This document shows positions 9,918-21,500 of a stretch of DNA of 64,000 bases, piece after piece. Below the pieces are notes generated by a model that did not search any database, was not told where the DNA came from, and was given only the letters and a program-made list of their open reading frames with translations. The stretch is from Bacteroidota bacterium. GTDB taxonomy: Bacteria; Bacteroidota; Bacteroidia; JAHEXY01. Location of the stretch: NCBI GenBank assembly GCA_023251875.1, contig JAHEXY010000006.1:186001-250000 (forward strand), given 5' to 3'. Position 1 is the stretch's first letter, and each line of letters starts with the position of its first letter. The translations under genes were made by a program, and so were the position numbers.

Positions 9918-11399
9918 ATGAAAAAAAAATTAATAAAGAACATTACAGTTATAAATACTACTTTCACTTGTCAGTTCATTATTTGCCTTTTTTATTCTGC
10001 CCTTGGGCAAAATTTTAGCTATAAAATAGTAGATACAGGCGTTTTAGATTTTTATAATGATTCCATACTTATTTCTATTCCTGATTCTTTATCTGAATTT
10101 TATGGACAGGATGGGCATTACACCGGCTTTGAGCCTTACTATACAGATAATGGAAATGGAACCATTACCGATAATGTAACCGAGCTTGTGTGGCAAAAAA
10201 CTATGGGAGAAAAAATTTCTTTTACCGGTGCTTTGACTAAAGCAGACACCATGACACTTGGAGGTTATACGGATTGGCGTATCCCAACCATAAAAGAACT
10301 GTACTCATTAATATTGTTTAGTGGAAAAATAGATGGAATGATTCCTGATAAGTTGTTTATAGATACATTTTATTTTAATCAAGCCCTCGGAGATACAACC
10401 ATTGGCGAACGTTTAATAGATGCCCAAACATGGTCGTCAACACGATATGTTGGCATAACCATGAATGCTGATACATCTATTTTTGGAGTTAATTTTACAG
10501 ATGGAAGAATAAAAGCATATCCTAAATATATTCCGGAAAGTAACTACACTAATGTTACACAAATGTATTTTAGAATGGTTAGAGGCAATACCCAATATGG
10601 TGTAAATAAATATATTAATAATGGAGATGGTACTATTACGGATTGGGCTACGGGCTTAATGTGGCAGCAAAGTGATGATGGCACAGTGCGCAACTGGAAA
10701 GAAGCTTTAGCTTATGCTGAAAATTTAACACTGGCAAATTATTCCGATTGGCGTTTACCTAACGCTAAGGAGTTGCAAAGTATCGTTGATTATGAAAAAT
10801 GCCCAGATATTACTCAATCCCCTGCCATAGATTCTCTATTTAATTGCACTATGATAACCGACCCAGATGGAAATTCAGGACAATATCCCTATTACTGGAC
10901 CGGCACAACTCATTTAGAATCTGCAGAAAATCCCTATGGATCAGCAGTATATATAGCATTTGGTGAAGCTCAGGGCAAGATGAATGGAAAGCTTATGGAT
11001 GTTCATGGAGCTGGGGCACAAAGAAGCGATCCTAAAACAGGTAATTTTTTGGATTATCCTCAATACTTTGGCCCACAAGGAGACGTTCGTTATGTTTATA
11101 ATTATAGCCGTTGTGTGAGAAATGTTTCAAATATTTCATCATTAAAAGCAAAAAAATCAAGTGATTTATTTCAATTGTATTCAAATCCATATTCGGCTTA
11201 TTATCAAATTTCTTTTTACCAAAAACAAATCTCGATAAGAGTTGAGAGCTACGATATAAGTGGGAAAAAAATTAAGGAGTATAAGGCAAGCAATACAAAT
11301 ACAATTGAAATTAATTTGGATAGTTGCCCAAGCGGAATCTTTATTCTGAAATTATTTTTTGAACACTATTGCTTCACCACTAAAGTTTATAAGTTATAA
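9918..11399 (+). CDS. Secreted DUF1566/Lcl_C protein with T9SS type A tail (493 aa)
   Basis: A signal peptide (residues ~1-31, ending near FYSALGQN) precedes two tandem Lcl C-terminal/DUF1566 units. The first is at ~75-215 (NGNGTITDNVTELVWQKT, WRIPTIKELYSL) and the second at ~233-400 (NGDGTITDWATGLMWQ, WRLPNAKELQSI, YYWTGT). This lectin-like fold is found on bacterial surface proteins. The last ~80 residues (FQLYSNPYSAYYQISF ... SGIFILKLFFEHYCFTTKVYKL) look like a type A T9SS sorting domain, so the protein is expected to be exported by T9SS and attached to the surface or released. The ligand is unknown. It is a single gene facing the BNR gene convergently. Confidence 0.75.
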   Translation: MKKKLIKNITVINTTFTCQFIICLFYSALGQNFSYKIVDTGVLDFYNDSILISIPDSLSEFYGQDGHYTGFEPYYTDNGNGTITDNVTELVWQKTMGEKISFTGALTKADTMTLGGYTDWRIPTIKELYSLILFSGKIDGMIPDKLFIDTFYFNQALGDTTIGERLIDAQTWSSTRYVGITMNADTSIFGVNFTDGRIKAYPKYIPESNYTNVTQMYFRMVRGNTQYGVNKYINNGDGTITDWATGLMWQQSDDGTVRNWKEALAYAENLTLANYSDWRLPNAKELQSIVDYEKCPDITQSPAIDSLFNCTMITDPDGNSGQYPYYWTGTTHLESAENPYGSAVYIAFGEAQGKMNGKLMDVHGAGAQRSDPKTGNFLDYPQYFGPQGDVRYVYNYSRCVRNVSNISSLKAKKSSDLFQLYSNPYSAYYQISFYQKQISIRVESYDISGKKIKEYKASNTNTIEINLDSCPSGIFILKLFFEHYCFTTKVYKL

Positions 11400-11420
11400 A
11401 ACGATACCTTATACTTCAAT

Positions 11421-11461
11421 ATTTTTTAACTCTTTCATTAAAGCCAATTTTCTTAAAAAAT
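11421..11461. terminator. Possible bidirectional terminator between convergent genes
   Basis: ATTTTTTAA at 11421-11429 and TTAAAAAAT at 11453-11461 are perfect inverted copies with a 23-base loop. Allowing a one-base bulge, the pairing extends outwards by about four bases (CAAT/AATTG). The pair lies in the 118-bp gap between the DUF1566 and BNR genes. The stem has no GC pairs near its core, so it is weak; position is the main argument. Confidence 0.3.
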
Positions 11462-11517
11462 AATTGATATTCTCTTATGGCCACATTCGTTTTATATTTT
11501 AGGTAATTAAATTAAAA

Positions 11518-13956
11518 CTACCTGCTAATTATCATTTTTCTTGAAGCAAGAATAACATTATCAATTTTAAGCATATAAAAATAAATGCCGTTTGATAAAG
11601 CATTATTTTCAACATTCATATACGTTTTTCCTTTTTCAGTGATGATATATTCTGATACTTGCTTACCAACTGCAGACATAATCAACAATGAAGCATTACC
11701 CATATTACCGGAAATAAAAAGAGGAATGGTTGTATTAGTGCTAAAGGGGTTAGGAAAATTTTGGCCAAGTATATTTTCTTCTAAGTTAATATTTTTATGG
11801 ATACCTACATTTATATCGTCATAACCCTCTAATTCTATACTATAAAATCCGGTTGTAGAACCAACCAATATTGACCCTATACATATATCATACAATTCTT
11901 CTTCCGGAAAATATGAAGCTACATAGTTAAATGTATCAGTTGGAAGATAATAAATACCCAAATTTTTTCCAATTGCCATAAATACACTATCCGGATTGCT
12001 TGGATAAATGGCTATTGAGTGGGCAACTAATCCGGAAGATGAAGCATAAAAATTAATATAATGATACGTTTTACCTCCATCACTTGATGACACAACAGCC
12101 GATTTTTCATCGCCACCTGCAGCAGCTATATAAAGGGTATCAGTACCTCTTAGGTCTATTGCAATATCTGTAATAGGCAATCCGTTTTCAGAAAAAGCAG
12201 GAAAATCAGATGGTCCTGTATTAACCGAATCCCATGTAAATCCCAAGTCGGAAGATTTCCATAAAATTCCTTTCGAAAAACCTGTAAAACCAGTTCCTAC
12301 ATAAATAACGGTATCATTGCTTCCGTATGCAATGGCAACTACATTTCCATTCATGAATCCGGGAGGAGATACATTGTTCCATGTATTCCCTTTATCATTG
12401 CTGCGCCAAATATTTCCGCTTGAATCAACCTCATTTCCTCCACAAACCGCAACGGCTGAAAGAGAATCAATAAATTCAATATCATTTACAAAATGATCCA
12501 TATATCCTGATGGACTTACAAGGCCAAATCCCTTGGAACCAATTTGAGTTACGTAAAAACCTTTATTGCTACCTGTAATTACATTTAATGAATCATAAGG
12601 ATTGATGGCTACTGTTTTTAACATTTCGCTTGAAGACAATTGAATAGAATTTAGCGGAAACTCACCATAAGGTGCTTTCCACTTATCGAATGGATCTACA
12701 TTATTATCATTATAAGCAGATGTATAAGCCATGCCCATATTTGTAGCTAAATAAAAAGCGCCTTTCTTTTTTGTACGGCTTATTTTAAAAACAATAACAG
12801 CATCTAATCCTTCATTTTTTTTCTTGGCATAAGTTCCGGTAATGCCTGTTGAACTCATATTTACTTTTAATGAAAAAGATTTAGCAACCGTATTGATATC
12901 TGAAGGATTTACTGCAAGACCGGCTGCAGGTAAACCTGCAGTTTTCCATGTGTTACCCAAATCATCTGAAACATAAACCCCTGAACAGTTTAATATAATT
13001 CCATCGCCTGTGGGCGCTGAAGATTTCCAAACTGCACTATAATCAACATCACTTAATCCAAATGAGCCATAAGTGCCATTATAGGTAATTTCTACCCATG
13101 TACTACCTCCGTTATACGATTTAAAAACCAGGCTTTCATTAAGGCTGTCGAGCCCCGAAATAAATAATGTATCGCCCAATATATTATGGGGATGTGTAAA
13201 AATCTTATCCACAATTTTTATTTCAGAAGGAAAAGAAAGCAGAGAAAACACACTTCCGTTGTATTTGTATAATATGCCTCCATTGATTCCTCCAGCACCT
13301 GAAGTATCGACCAAAATATAAAAAGGAAAACCTGATGGATGATTGGCTGCAGCAATGGCAATAATGTTGGCTGAATCCGTTATGCCGGATATTGCAGATG
13401 AGATGTCTATAATATGCTTAAGCGTGTCTATTGCTACTGTATCTGTAAGCGTTATTACGGGTCCAAGCCCAGTGTATACAAAATAATCTGATAAACCAAT
13501 AGCGGTAACTTTATTTACTGAATATCCGTATTCACTAAGCAAAGTAGGGTCCATAGCTGTTTTCCAGCTTCCGGAATCTCCTTCTGAAAAACTAACAACA
13601 GAGGCGGTAATATTTCCTGTATTGCTGATGGTGTGCACGGCTACCCAGCTTTTGGTATTGCTAAGTATTTTGTTAGCTTGTCCTTCCCAGCCTCTGTTGT
13701 TACAGTCGAACACTAGCGAGTCGTTTGGAAAAGCATGTTTCCATGTTGAACAGGTATCATCGGTATAATATAAAAACTGAACAGAAGAAAATAACCTACC
13801 TCCCGATGTATATGAAAGTTCGAAAGAAGTGCCGCCATACAAACCAAGGTTGTTGCGGTTATTGCTTATAGAATCGGTACATTGGGAGTAGGAATTTGCG
13901 GAATATAACAAAACAAAGCTGCAAACAAACAAGATTAATATACCGCTGTACTTCAT
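11518..13956 (-). CDS. Secreted BNR/Asp-box beta-propeller protein with T9SS type A tail (812 aa)
   Basis: A signal peptide (MKYSGILILFVCSFVLLYSA) is followed by a long beta-propeller-like region. It has Asp-box/BNR motifs of the S-x-D-x-G-x-T-W form: SYNGGSTWVE, SDDLGNTWKT, SNDKGNTWNN, SSDLGFTWDS and SSDGGKTYHY. Such repeats occur in sialidases, sortilin/VPS10-like and YCF48-like proteins. No sialidase catalytic set was recognised, so a binding or structural role is more likely than hydrolysis. The C-terminus (LGQNFPNPFSTNTTIPLFI ... SNGIYFYMLKIDNVILASRKMIISR) is a textbook type A T9SS sorting domain. The start codon lies at the end of the leader shared with the RHS gene at 1457. Confidence 0.8.
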   Translation of the reverse strand: MKYSGILILFVCSFVLLYSANSYSQCTDSISNNRNNLGLYGGTSFELSYTSGGRLFSSVQFLYYTDDTCSTWKHAFPNDSLVFDCNNRGWEGQANKILSNTKSWVAVHTISNTGNITASVVSFSEGDSGSWKTAMDPTLLSEYGYSVNKVTAIGLSDYFVYTGLGPVITLTDTVAIDTLKHIIDISSAISGITDSANIIAIAAANHPSGFPFYILVDTSGAGGINGGILYKYNGSVFSLLSFPSEIKIVDKIFTHPHNILGDTLFISGLDSLNESLVFKSYNGGSTWVEITYNGTYGSFGLSDVDYSAVWKSSAPTGDGIILNCSGVYVSDDLGNTWKTAGLPAAGLAVNPSDINTVAKSFSLKVNMSSTGITGTYAKKKNEGLDAVIVFKISRTKKKGAFYLATNMGMAYTSAYNDNNVDPFDKWKAPYGEFPLNSIQLSSSEMLKTVAINPYDSLNVITGSNKGFYVTQIGSKGFGLVSPSGYMDHFVNDIEFIDSLSAVAVCGGNEVDSSGNIWRSNDKGNTWNNVSPPGFMNGNVVAIAYGSNDTVIYVGTGFTGFSKGILWKSSDLGFTWDSVNTGPSDFPAFSENGLPITDIAIDLRGTDTLYIAAAGGDEKSAVVSSSDGGKTYHYINFYASSSGLVAHSIAIYPSNPDSVFMAIGKNLGIYYLPTDTFNYVASYFPEEELYDICIGSILVGSTTGFYSIELEGYDDINVGIHKNINLEENILGQNFPNPFSTNTTIPLFISGNMGNASLLIMSAVGKQVSEYIITEKGKTYMNVENNALSNGIYFYMLKIDNVILASRKMIISR

Positions 13957-14048
13957 ATGTATATAATTTGATTTTTAGTTGTCATATGGAATACGCCATA
14001 CTATCTTCATCAGTGTTTGTGTATGGTTCAGTGTATGGCTATTTCATA
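13954..14048 (-). promoter_or_regulatory. Shared 95-nt leader, copy B, with MAYSI leader ORF
   Basis: This copy matches 1455-1549. The leader ORF Met-Ala-Tyr-Ser-Ile-stop runs from 13999 to 13982 on the minus strand and is identical base for base to the other copy, while several surrounding positions differ. It ends about 25 bases before the BNR gene ATG. The hairpin TGCAC-CGAAC-GTGCA of copy A is not conserved here, so a conserved RNA fold at that point is unlikely. Confidence 0.5.
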
Positions 14049-14283
14049 AAGCATGTATTTTCATGTGTCTTATACTGTTATTCTTTAAAAAGGGTTACAG
14101 AAACTTTAATAAAATACAGAAAGAAGATTGTTTTTTGGAACATCGAATAATGGTATTTTTATATCAAACTTTAATGCTAATCTCAACCATAAAAAATGAA
14201 TTTATCGCTCATCCCTACTGACTCTAGAAATAGTTTATGGCACATTATTTAAAAAAGAGGTATACATACAGCTCATTTCAGGG
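13957..14283. other. Intergenic region upstream of the BNR gene (327 bp)
   Basis: The proximal 92 bases are the shared leader. The remaining ~235 bases, up to the stop of the transporter gene on the same strand, are AT-rich with no gene, repeat or terminator hairpin I can support. The promoter of the BNR gene should be here. Confidence 0.5.
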
Positions 14284-15180
14284 TTACGAATTTGATTCAG
14301 ATGATAATTTTAATCGATACTTAATTACAGGATATATAAGTACGGATAAGAAAATTACCGAAGTACCAATATAAAAATCTGCATTCATTTTAGTTTGTTC
14401 ATGCAATACAATAATGGCAAGTATAATACTATAAACCGGTTCAAGATTTACGGTAAGGTTCATGGTATAAGGAGAAATTCTTTTGGTAAGTTCAACTGCT
14501 TCAGAAAAAGCATAAACGGTACAAACCAATGATAATATCCCCAGCCAAAGCAAATCTTGAAACGTCATAGCTAAATGCAAATTTCCATCTGTTGAAAAAT
14601 AATGCGCATAAAATGGCATAAACACAATACTTGCTAAGCAAGCTCCCAGCATTTCATAAAAAGTAATGGAATAAGGATTATGTGCTTTTACAAAATGAGC
14701 ATTAAGAATGGTAAATAAAGCCGAAGCAAAAGCTGAAGCCAATGACATAATTAAACCAATTGAATATTGAAAATCGTTACGGCAAATAAGCCAAATGCCA
14801 ATAACAACCGTACAGGCAAGCAAGACTTCATGTATTCGTACTTTTCCAAACCCTAATAAGGGGCTCATAAATGAAGACCAAATTGCAATGGTTGACAAAC
14901 CCACTACACTTACAGATGCCGTTGAAATTTTTCCCGCCCAAAAAAATAAAAACCAATGAACACCCACTAACAAACCTGTTGAAACAAGTTTTAATACTGT
15001 TTTACCATCAACAATGAGTGTATTTTTTTTTATATACATGATAATAGCTATCGCTAAAGCAGAAATAAGCGTACGATAAAATAAAAGCTCTGCGGCAGGC
15101 AAACGAATCAACACACTTAAAATGGCGGTGAGCCCCCAAATAAAAACGATGAAATGAAGCTTGAGATAGTCTTTGAGCAT
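14284..15180 (-). CDS. EamA/DMT-family membrane transporter (298 aa)
   Basis: The protein is strongly hydrophobic with about ten membrane segments in two repeated halves (residues ~4-137 and ~145-288). This is the arrangement of EamA (DUF6, RhaT-like) drug/metabolite transporters. The start (LKLHFIVFIWGLTAILSVLI) and the LLFYRTLISA segment are typical of the family, as is the second-half motif YTMNLTVNLEPVYSIILAII (an 'xNLEPVxxxxxA' signature of EamA). Length is normal. The substrate cannot be read from sequence. It is transcribed away from the large adhesin gene and is probably unrelated to the biosynthetic operon. Confidence 0.85.
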   Translation of the reverse strand: MLKDYLKLHFIVFIWGLTAILSVLIRLPAAELLFYRTLISALAIAIIMYIKKNTLIVDGKTVLKLVSTGLLVGVHWFLFFWAGKISTASVSVVGLSTIAIWSSFMSPLLGFGKVRIHEVLLACTVVIGIWLICRNDFQYSIGLIMSLASAFASALFTILNAHFVKAHNPYSITFYEMLGACLASIVFMPFYAHYFSTDGNLHLAMTFQDLLWLGILSLVCTVYAFSEAVELTKRISPYTMNLTVNLEPVYSIILAIIVLHEQTKMNADFYIGTSVIFLSVLIYPVIKYRLKLSSESNS

Positions 15181-15594
15181 TAATAGATTGTTTCTTAATA
15201 GAGTATTTATTCTTTCGTATAAACAAATTACAACATTATAATAGAGTCAGAAGTCGGAGGTCGGAGGTCAGAAGTTATTCCGACTTCCGGCTTCGGACTT
15301 CTATCCCCAAAAGATAAAATGTTATGTCGTTTCAGGTATTTTATTAAAATAATTTTCAGGCAAAAAACAAAAGTACCATTTTATCTGAATCTATTTATTG
15401 GCAGTTTCTATTATTGAACTACTCTTCAAAACCAATAAGTAATATCTTAGTTTCCAATTATTATATAGGGATCAATATCTGTATTTTGCCGATATTGAAT
15501 ACAAATTGTATTTAATTTATTACCTGATTCAAAATAAATTAGTGCAAACCCTTTAATTCCGGCTAACCCCTATTAGCATTCCATTTTATTGTGT
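15181..15594. other. Intergenic region between divergent genes (414 bp)
   Basis: The gap between the leftward transporter and the rightward surface-protein gene contains the hairpin repeat at 15249-15302. About 80 bases before the adhesin start are TTTG (15485-15488) and TATTTAAT (15509-15516), with spacing close to that of Bacteroidota -33/-7 boxes. The -7 match to TAnnTTTG is poor. No small gene was found. Confidence 0.4.
15249..15302. repeat. Imperfect hairpin repeat (AGTCGGAGGTC type)
   Basis: Left arm 15249-15269 and right arm 15282-15302 can pair over 21 positions with 17 Watson-Crick pairs, three G-T wobbles and one mismatch, around a 12-base loop. It is far more GC-rich than its surroundings and the left arm contains the direct repeat GGAGGTCGGAGGTC. 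It resembles dispersed intergenic repeats seen in Bacteroidota genomes. It is different from the CCTCTCC palindromes in the biosynthetic genes. Confidence 0.55.
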
Positions 15595-18500
15595 ATGATG
15601 AAAAAAGTTTTTACAACTTTTAGCGTTTTATTTTTTTGGTTATCAGCAGTTTATTCGCAAATAAATATCCAGCTTGATACTACAGGAGTTCCCAACATTA
15701 CCAATCCAATGGTAGTTTGTGGAGGTGATCAAGCTTTTTCTATTCAAGTTACAAATGTTTCAACAGGCTCACTTTCAAATATTTATATTACTTATGATTT
15801 ACCTACCGGTATTTATTATTCTGTGGGTTCACTGTCGGGTTTAGGAATAAGTGAATACAATATTTCAAATAGCAATGCCCCTGTTTTTATTATTTCGAGC
15901 TTAGCTTCGGCTACTATAATTTCATTTACCATTTTAGCCTCAAGCAATTGCAATGTTTTAAGTGTCATCAATAATACAGATAGTTTAAAAGCCAAAATCG
16001 GTTTAGCCTACACAAAAGGATCTTCAAATTATATTGAGCAATACAAATCAAGTAGTATAACGGTTTATGAACCCAGTTTATCAATGCAGGTTAGTAATAA
16101 TTCAGTAACAGCTGATATTGGCGATACTATTTCGAGAACAATTTCAATAGTGAATGGCGGTACAGGATCTTTACAAAATTTTACTTTTTATTTGGTAAAA
16201 CCAAGCGATGTTGATTTATTAAGCCTTAATAATAGTAATTATCTTCTTAAAGGAGATACTGCATTTATTTCTTTTTCAGCGATTGATTTTACAAATTATG
16301 GCGATGGCGATGCTCTATTTGAAAAAAACGAAAAAATAACTTTTGATGAAAACGTATTGGTTAAGGGTTGCGTGAATCTTCAAACCAATTATAATGCTTA
16401 CTGGGGTTGTGATAATAAGCCTTGCCAAGAAGTTAATTCCTATGCCAGTATTTCTGTAAATGGAACAACTCCTTATTTAACCTATTCTGCCACAGCCTCA
16501 CAATCTACTTGCTATGAAGGTAGTATTCCTAATGCTCAGCAAATTATGATTGTAAATTCAGGAACAGGCCCCGCAGTAAACATTGAAGTTGAAGTGTACC
16601 AAGCCAACAATAGTACCTTAAGTGCAAAAAGTTATTTTTACTCCTATATTGATGATAGTTCATTTACCTATCAAAATGGCCAAAATGGAAACCTTGTTAA
16701 ACCGGTAATTGATTCAACGCTTACCAATGTAATATTTACTTGTTTTGCTTCGGCCACACCAAAATATTATGTAAGATTACAAATACCTTATTTAGCGGTA
16801 GGCGATACTGCATACATTAATTGGAACGTGTACACCTGTTGTATTTCGCTTAATCAATTTACAACTATCGATTACGGTTATAAAAATGTAAACGGATGGA
16901 ATTATGAAGTTGCATACGAGAATCAATGCCAAACAAAATCATATGTATCAGGAAAAAAAGGGGGAAGAACGAGTAGTGCGCTAAGGTTTGTTTCTCAAAC
17001 AAGCAATAATCCGGCAGATATGAATGATGGCGATACGGCCACCTTTAAATTCAATACGGTTAGTTATGTTTTATTACCGGGAGAAACCAATCAATGGTAT
17101 TTGTATGTCGATTTTTATATTCCTGAATGTTTAAAAGCTCTTGATAGCACCATAACCTTTGTTGATAAAAATGGTAAAATTTGGGTACCCGATTCGGTTG
17201 TACAACATGACGATTCTATTCATACGGCCTATTTTGTATCTGTTCATGAGCCTACTTCATTTTATTTAAGCACGGCAACTTCTATTTCTATTGATATTAC
17301 AATGGATTGCGCAACCTGTTCAAGTAACGGTGAAAAAGTTGTTACTATGAATACTTTTTATGTGCCCAATCCAAATTGTAGTTGTGAATCGGAAGTGGGA
17401 ACAGTAACAGCTCAAACAAAAACACATTGTGCTATTGCATGTGATAACGGTGGAATTTGGACTTACGCCTACGATATAAAAAGAACAAGTTATGGTATGC
17501 CTGATAATGATGATAATGGTATTCCCGACACCAATGGAACGCTTAATTTAGATTCTATCAATTATAAAACTGTATTGTATAAAGATACACTAACTGCTTT
17601 TTTTGAAGCTACAGTTTTAACAACATCTACAAATCCTACTTGGAAATATGTATATGCAGAGTCTGCATTTTCTGATCAAGATTTAGCTTTAGTTGATGCC
17701 TCACTTACTATTTATGATCAATCAGCAAATGCTTATTATACTTGCAATAAAATATTATCTACTTATAGTAATAACATTTTTAAATACGATTTATCTGCCG
17801 ATTCACTTATTGCAGAAAATAATTTACCTGCAAATTTTGTTTATGAAAATGGAGATTCTATTTGGTTTAATCCACGATATGTGGTAACAACCAATTTGGG
17901 AAATTCTACCACATATACCACTACAGTTGAAAACAATTTTTATGCTTCTGCAATACCAAATCCAAACACTAGTCAAGATAAATACAGTTGTGATAATTAT
18001 ACAAGCTATTATAATTTAGCAGGCTTTTCGTATGGTAATTCGGGGGTGAGTTCCATTACTGCAGGAGCATGTGATACAGTTACTGTTGATCAGGGTTTTA
18101 ATTCTTCTATTGGCGCTTGTTGTTTTAATTTTAATGGAGGCAATCTTTTTAAATATGAATACAGGCCATGGTCGTATATTAGTTATATTAAAATGGTTTT
18201 ACCTTATGGTTACAATTTTGCCTCAGCAACCTATAAATACAATCAAACCGGAGGAAGCAGTAAATCAATTTCTACAAATACGGCAATGGTTCCTGATTCT
18301 GTTTCAGGAGATACTTTGTATTTCGACATCAAAAAATATTACAAAGAATTTTCAGGAAATTCGTTTTTTATAAGCGATGATGGATATGCCTCAAGTATGA
18401 CATGCAAAATAGTACCCACATGTTCTTTAACACCTAATGCAATGGATACTATTGTTTGGATTAATAAATTTGACGCTGCAAATGAATATCAAAAAAATTA

Positions 18501-21500
18501 CAGTGATTATTATTATACAACGGTTACGGAATACGTAAATCCGTATGATAATATTACCAGCAATGTTCCGGAATTAAATATCTTACCTACGCTTGCCATT
18601 GTTCAAGGAACAGATTTAACAGCCAATTGGAATTTTTCAGTTTTAAATAATTCAATTTATTCCAATGCTGATAATGTATGGATTTCATTTTTATCTCAAT
18701 CAGGCAATATTGCTGCAAAATATATTGTAAATACCATTACGCATGATACCATTTTTGCAACAGGAGATATTTTTCAATTGGGAAAAATGAGCATAGCCAG
18801 CTCAGCAAATTATGATGTAATATGTGATTACAATACTTGCGTAGATGATAGTTTTGTAGTGTATACCGGATGGAATTGCAATGGATATCCTACAAGTTTA
18901 TCTTCATCAAGTTGTTTTTCAGAAAGTGTTATGCTTTATCTCGATCCACAACCCTCAAAAATTGATTTGGAAATTACCGAATCTCCAACCAATGTTGATT
19001 TATGTGATACTGCCATTTTTGAAGCAAAAATTAGCAGCGTTCAATTAGGAGCATTGCAAAATATCACCATTACAGCACAAATTCCGTATGGAATGCATTT
19101 CTTTAAAAATACTTCTGAATTGCTTTATCCTGTTTCAGGAAATTATGTGGCCATTTCAAATCCTGATTCAATTGGCAACAACACATATCAATGGAACATT
19201 GATGCCAATAGTTTATTAATTGATTCTATTGGGCTTTCTGGAATTAGCGACACATCCATGAATTCATTTAAAATTCATTTTGGTATTACTACCAATTGCG
19301 ATTTTATTTCGGGCTATGAAATTGAATTTACAGCAAGTGGCGAATATGCTTGCGGCCCAATAACTACACTTGCCACACATGCGTCTTTACCTGTTGAAAT
19401 AAAAGGATCAACACAACATCAATATACTTCAATAGATTTTTCAATTGGCAATGCAACACCATGCGATACTAATATCAAATGCCAGGTTTCAATTTTAAAT
19501 CTTGGACCTGATACCATGCTTGCTTCTAATCATTATATACTTGAAATCCCATTAGGCTATACTTATGTTTCAGGATCATTTGTAAATATTTTAAATGCAG
19601 CTTCAATGACGGGGCCTGCAACAGATACTCTTAACGGAAATATTATTTTAGATTGGACTTTGCCTTATAAATTAGAACTTGGAGATTCAGCCATTTTTGA
19701 TGTAACCATATCTCAAAATTCAGCATATACATGCGGTACGCATACGCTCAATATGTATACAGCTTATAGTGGAGAAGCATTTTGCAAAGCAACCGGAGAT
19801 TCATGCTTAATTTATTTCTTATCTTCTACTCTATCTCATACCATAACGGATCAACAACTCAGTTTAGATTTATTAAGTTTTAGTTCTTTATCTTCTAATT
19901 ATTCATCAACACAAGATAACATTGTTTTTAATGGATCTCTTGAAAACACAAGTGCTACAACCATAACAGATTCTATATATATTAATTTATATTTCGATAC
20001 CGACAATAATGGCATTTATTCAGCCGGAGATTATTTTTTAGGCTATTCGGTAAAATATGATTCTGTTGCACCTAATACTGTTTATTTATTTAATGATTCT
20101 GTATTGGTTCCTACAGGTTTTTCTTGTTCTATCATTGCTGTTTTAAATACCAATGGAGTTGGAGTTACCTGTTCATGTTTAGCAGATGAATTGTCATACA
20201 ATTCACCTTCAAATTATCTTTCACAATTATTAAACGACACAAGTTCTTGTACAGGAAATGCTATTTTAATTGGAACAACAGCCCTCAATAATATTAACTA
20301 CACTTGGTCTCCTTCAATTGGATTAAGCAATAGTGATAGTTCTCAAACCTACTTAAATTTACAAGATTCTACATCTCAATATAGTTTAACTTATATTCTT
20401 ACAGCAGTAAATAATTTAGGGGGATGCAAAGATTCAGATACTTTACAAATAACTGCAATTCCCGCTCCTGATTTTAGCATTAATGCATCCACAAGTTCTG
20501 TTTGCTATAATGATACCGTAACAATTAATTATTCCGGAACTATTAATAGCAATAATATTTATGATTGGGATTTAGGTAATGCAACCATTCTCTCAGGTTC
20601 CGGTATTGGGCCATACCAAATTATTTTTCCAAAAAATGGAAATGCAACGGTTATGCTTACTGTTACAAATGGCGGATGTAAAAACACAGACAGTGTTGCC
20701 ATTAGTGTTGGAAATATTGCAACCCTATTTGCATCTAATGATACAGTAATTTGTACTAATGGATCAGCTAATTTATCTGTTGATAATGGATATTCAAGTT
20801 ATTTATGGTCAACAGGAGATACGAGTAGTTCCGTTTCTGTTTCATCCGGAGGTTTGTATTGGGTAAAAATCAATAACGAAAATTGTACAGCAATAGATAG
20901 TGTAAATGTTACTCTTTTAGCTTTGCCAAGTTCAGGGCTAAATCCATCAGATAGTATGCATGCTTGTAAATATACCATGACTATTGGGCCATTGAATGGG
21001 GCCTATTCTTACGTATGGGCAAATGGCTCAACGGCAGATTCACTCGTAGTAAATGGAAGTGGTTTTTATACCGTAAATGTAAGTGATGGGCAATGCAGCA
21101 CTATGGATTCTATTTATGTTGATTTTTCAAATCAATTAGAGAGCCCATTTGATAGTGCATCAAAATCAATGGCTATTTGTGAGGGAAAAGAATTAGAAAT
21201 AAATGCAAATAATTTATACTCTCAGGTATTATGGTCAACAGGAGATACAACACATAGCATTTTAGTTACGCAAGAAGGTACTTATTGGGTAAAACAAAAC
21301 AACCAATATTGTACTGTATCAGATACCATATCTATAGAAAACACTTCCGATGATAACATAAAAATTGCAAATGTGTTTACGCCCAATAACGATGGTAAAA
21401 ATGAATATTTCAATATAGATATTGATAATGTAGATAATTTTGAAATTAAAATATATAACCGTTGGGGAAAACGTGTATTTGAGTCAGATGACTACCAATT

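Noticed and set aside
13896-14150. Plus-strand ORFs across the shared leader
   Set aside because: They overlap the BNR start antisense, and the other leader copy has no matching ORF; the minus-strand uORF is what is conserved.
14284-15180. DMT transporter as the exporter of the lipopeptide
   Set aside because: It is 6 kb away behind a divergent surface-protein gene, not in the operon, and nothing in the sequence links it to the pathway.
15589-15594. TTG 15589 as start of the large surface protein
   Set aside because: Two in-frame ATGs follow immediately and lead straight into the signal peptide.
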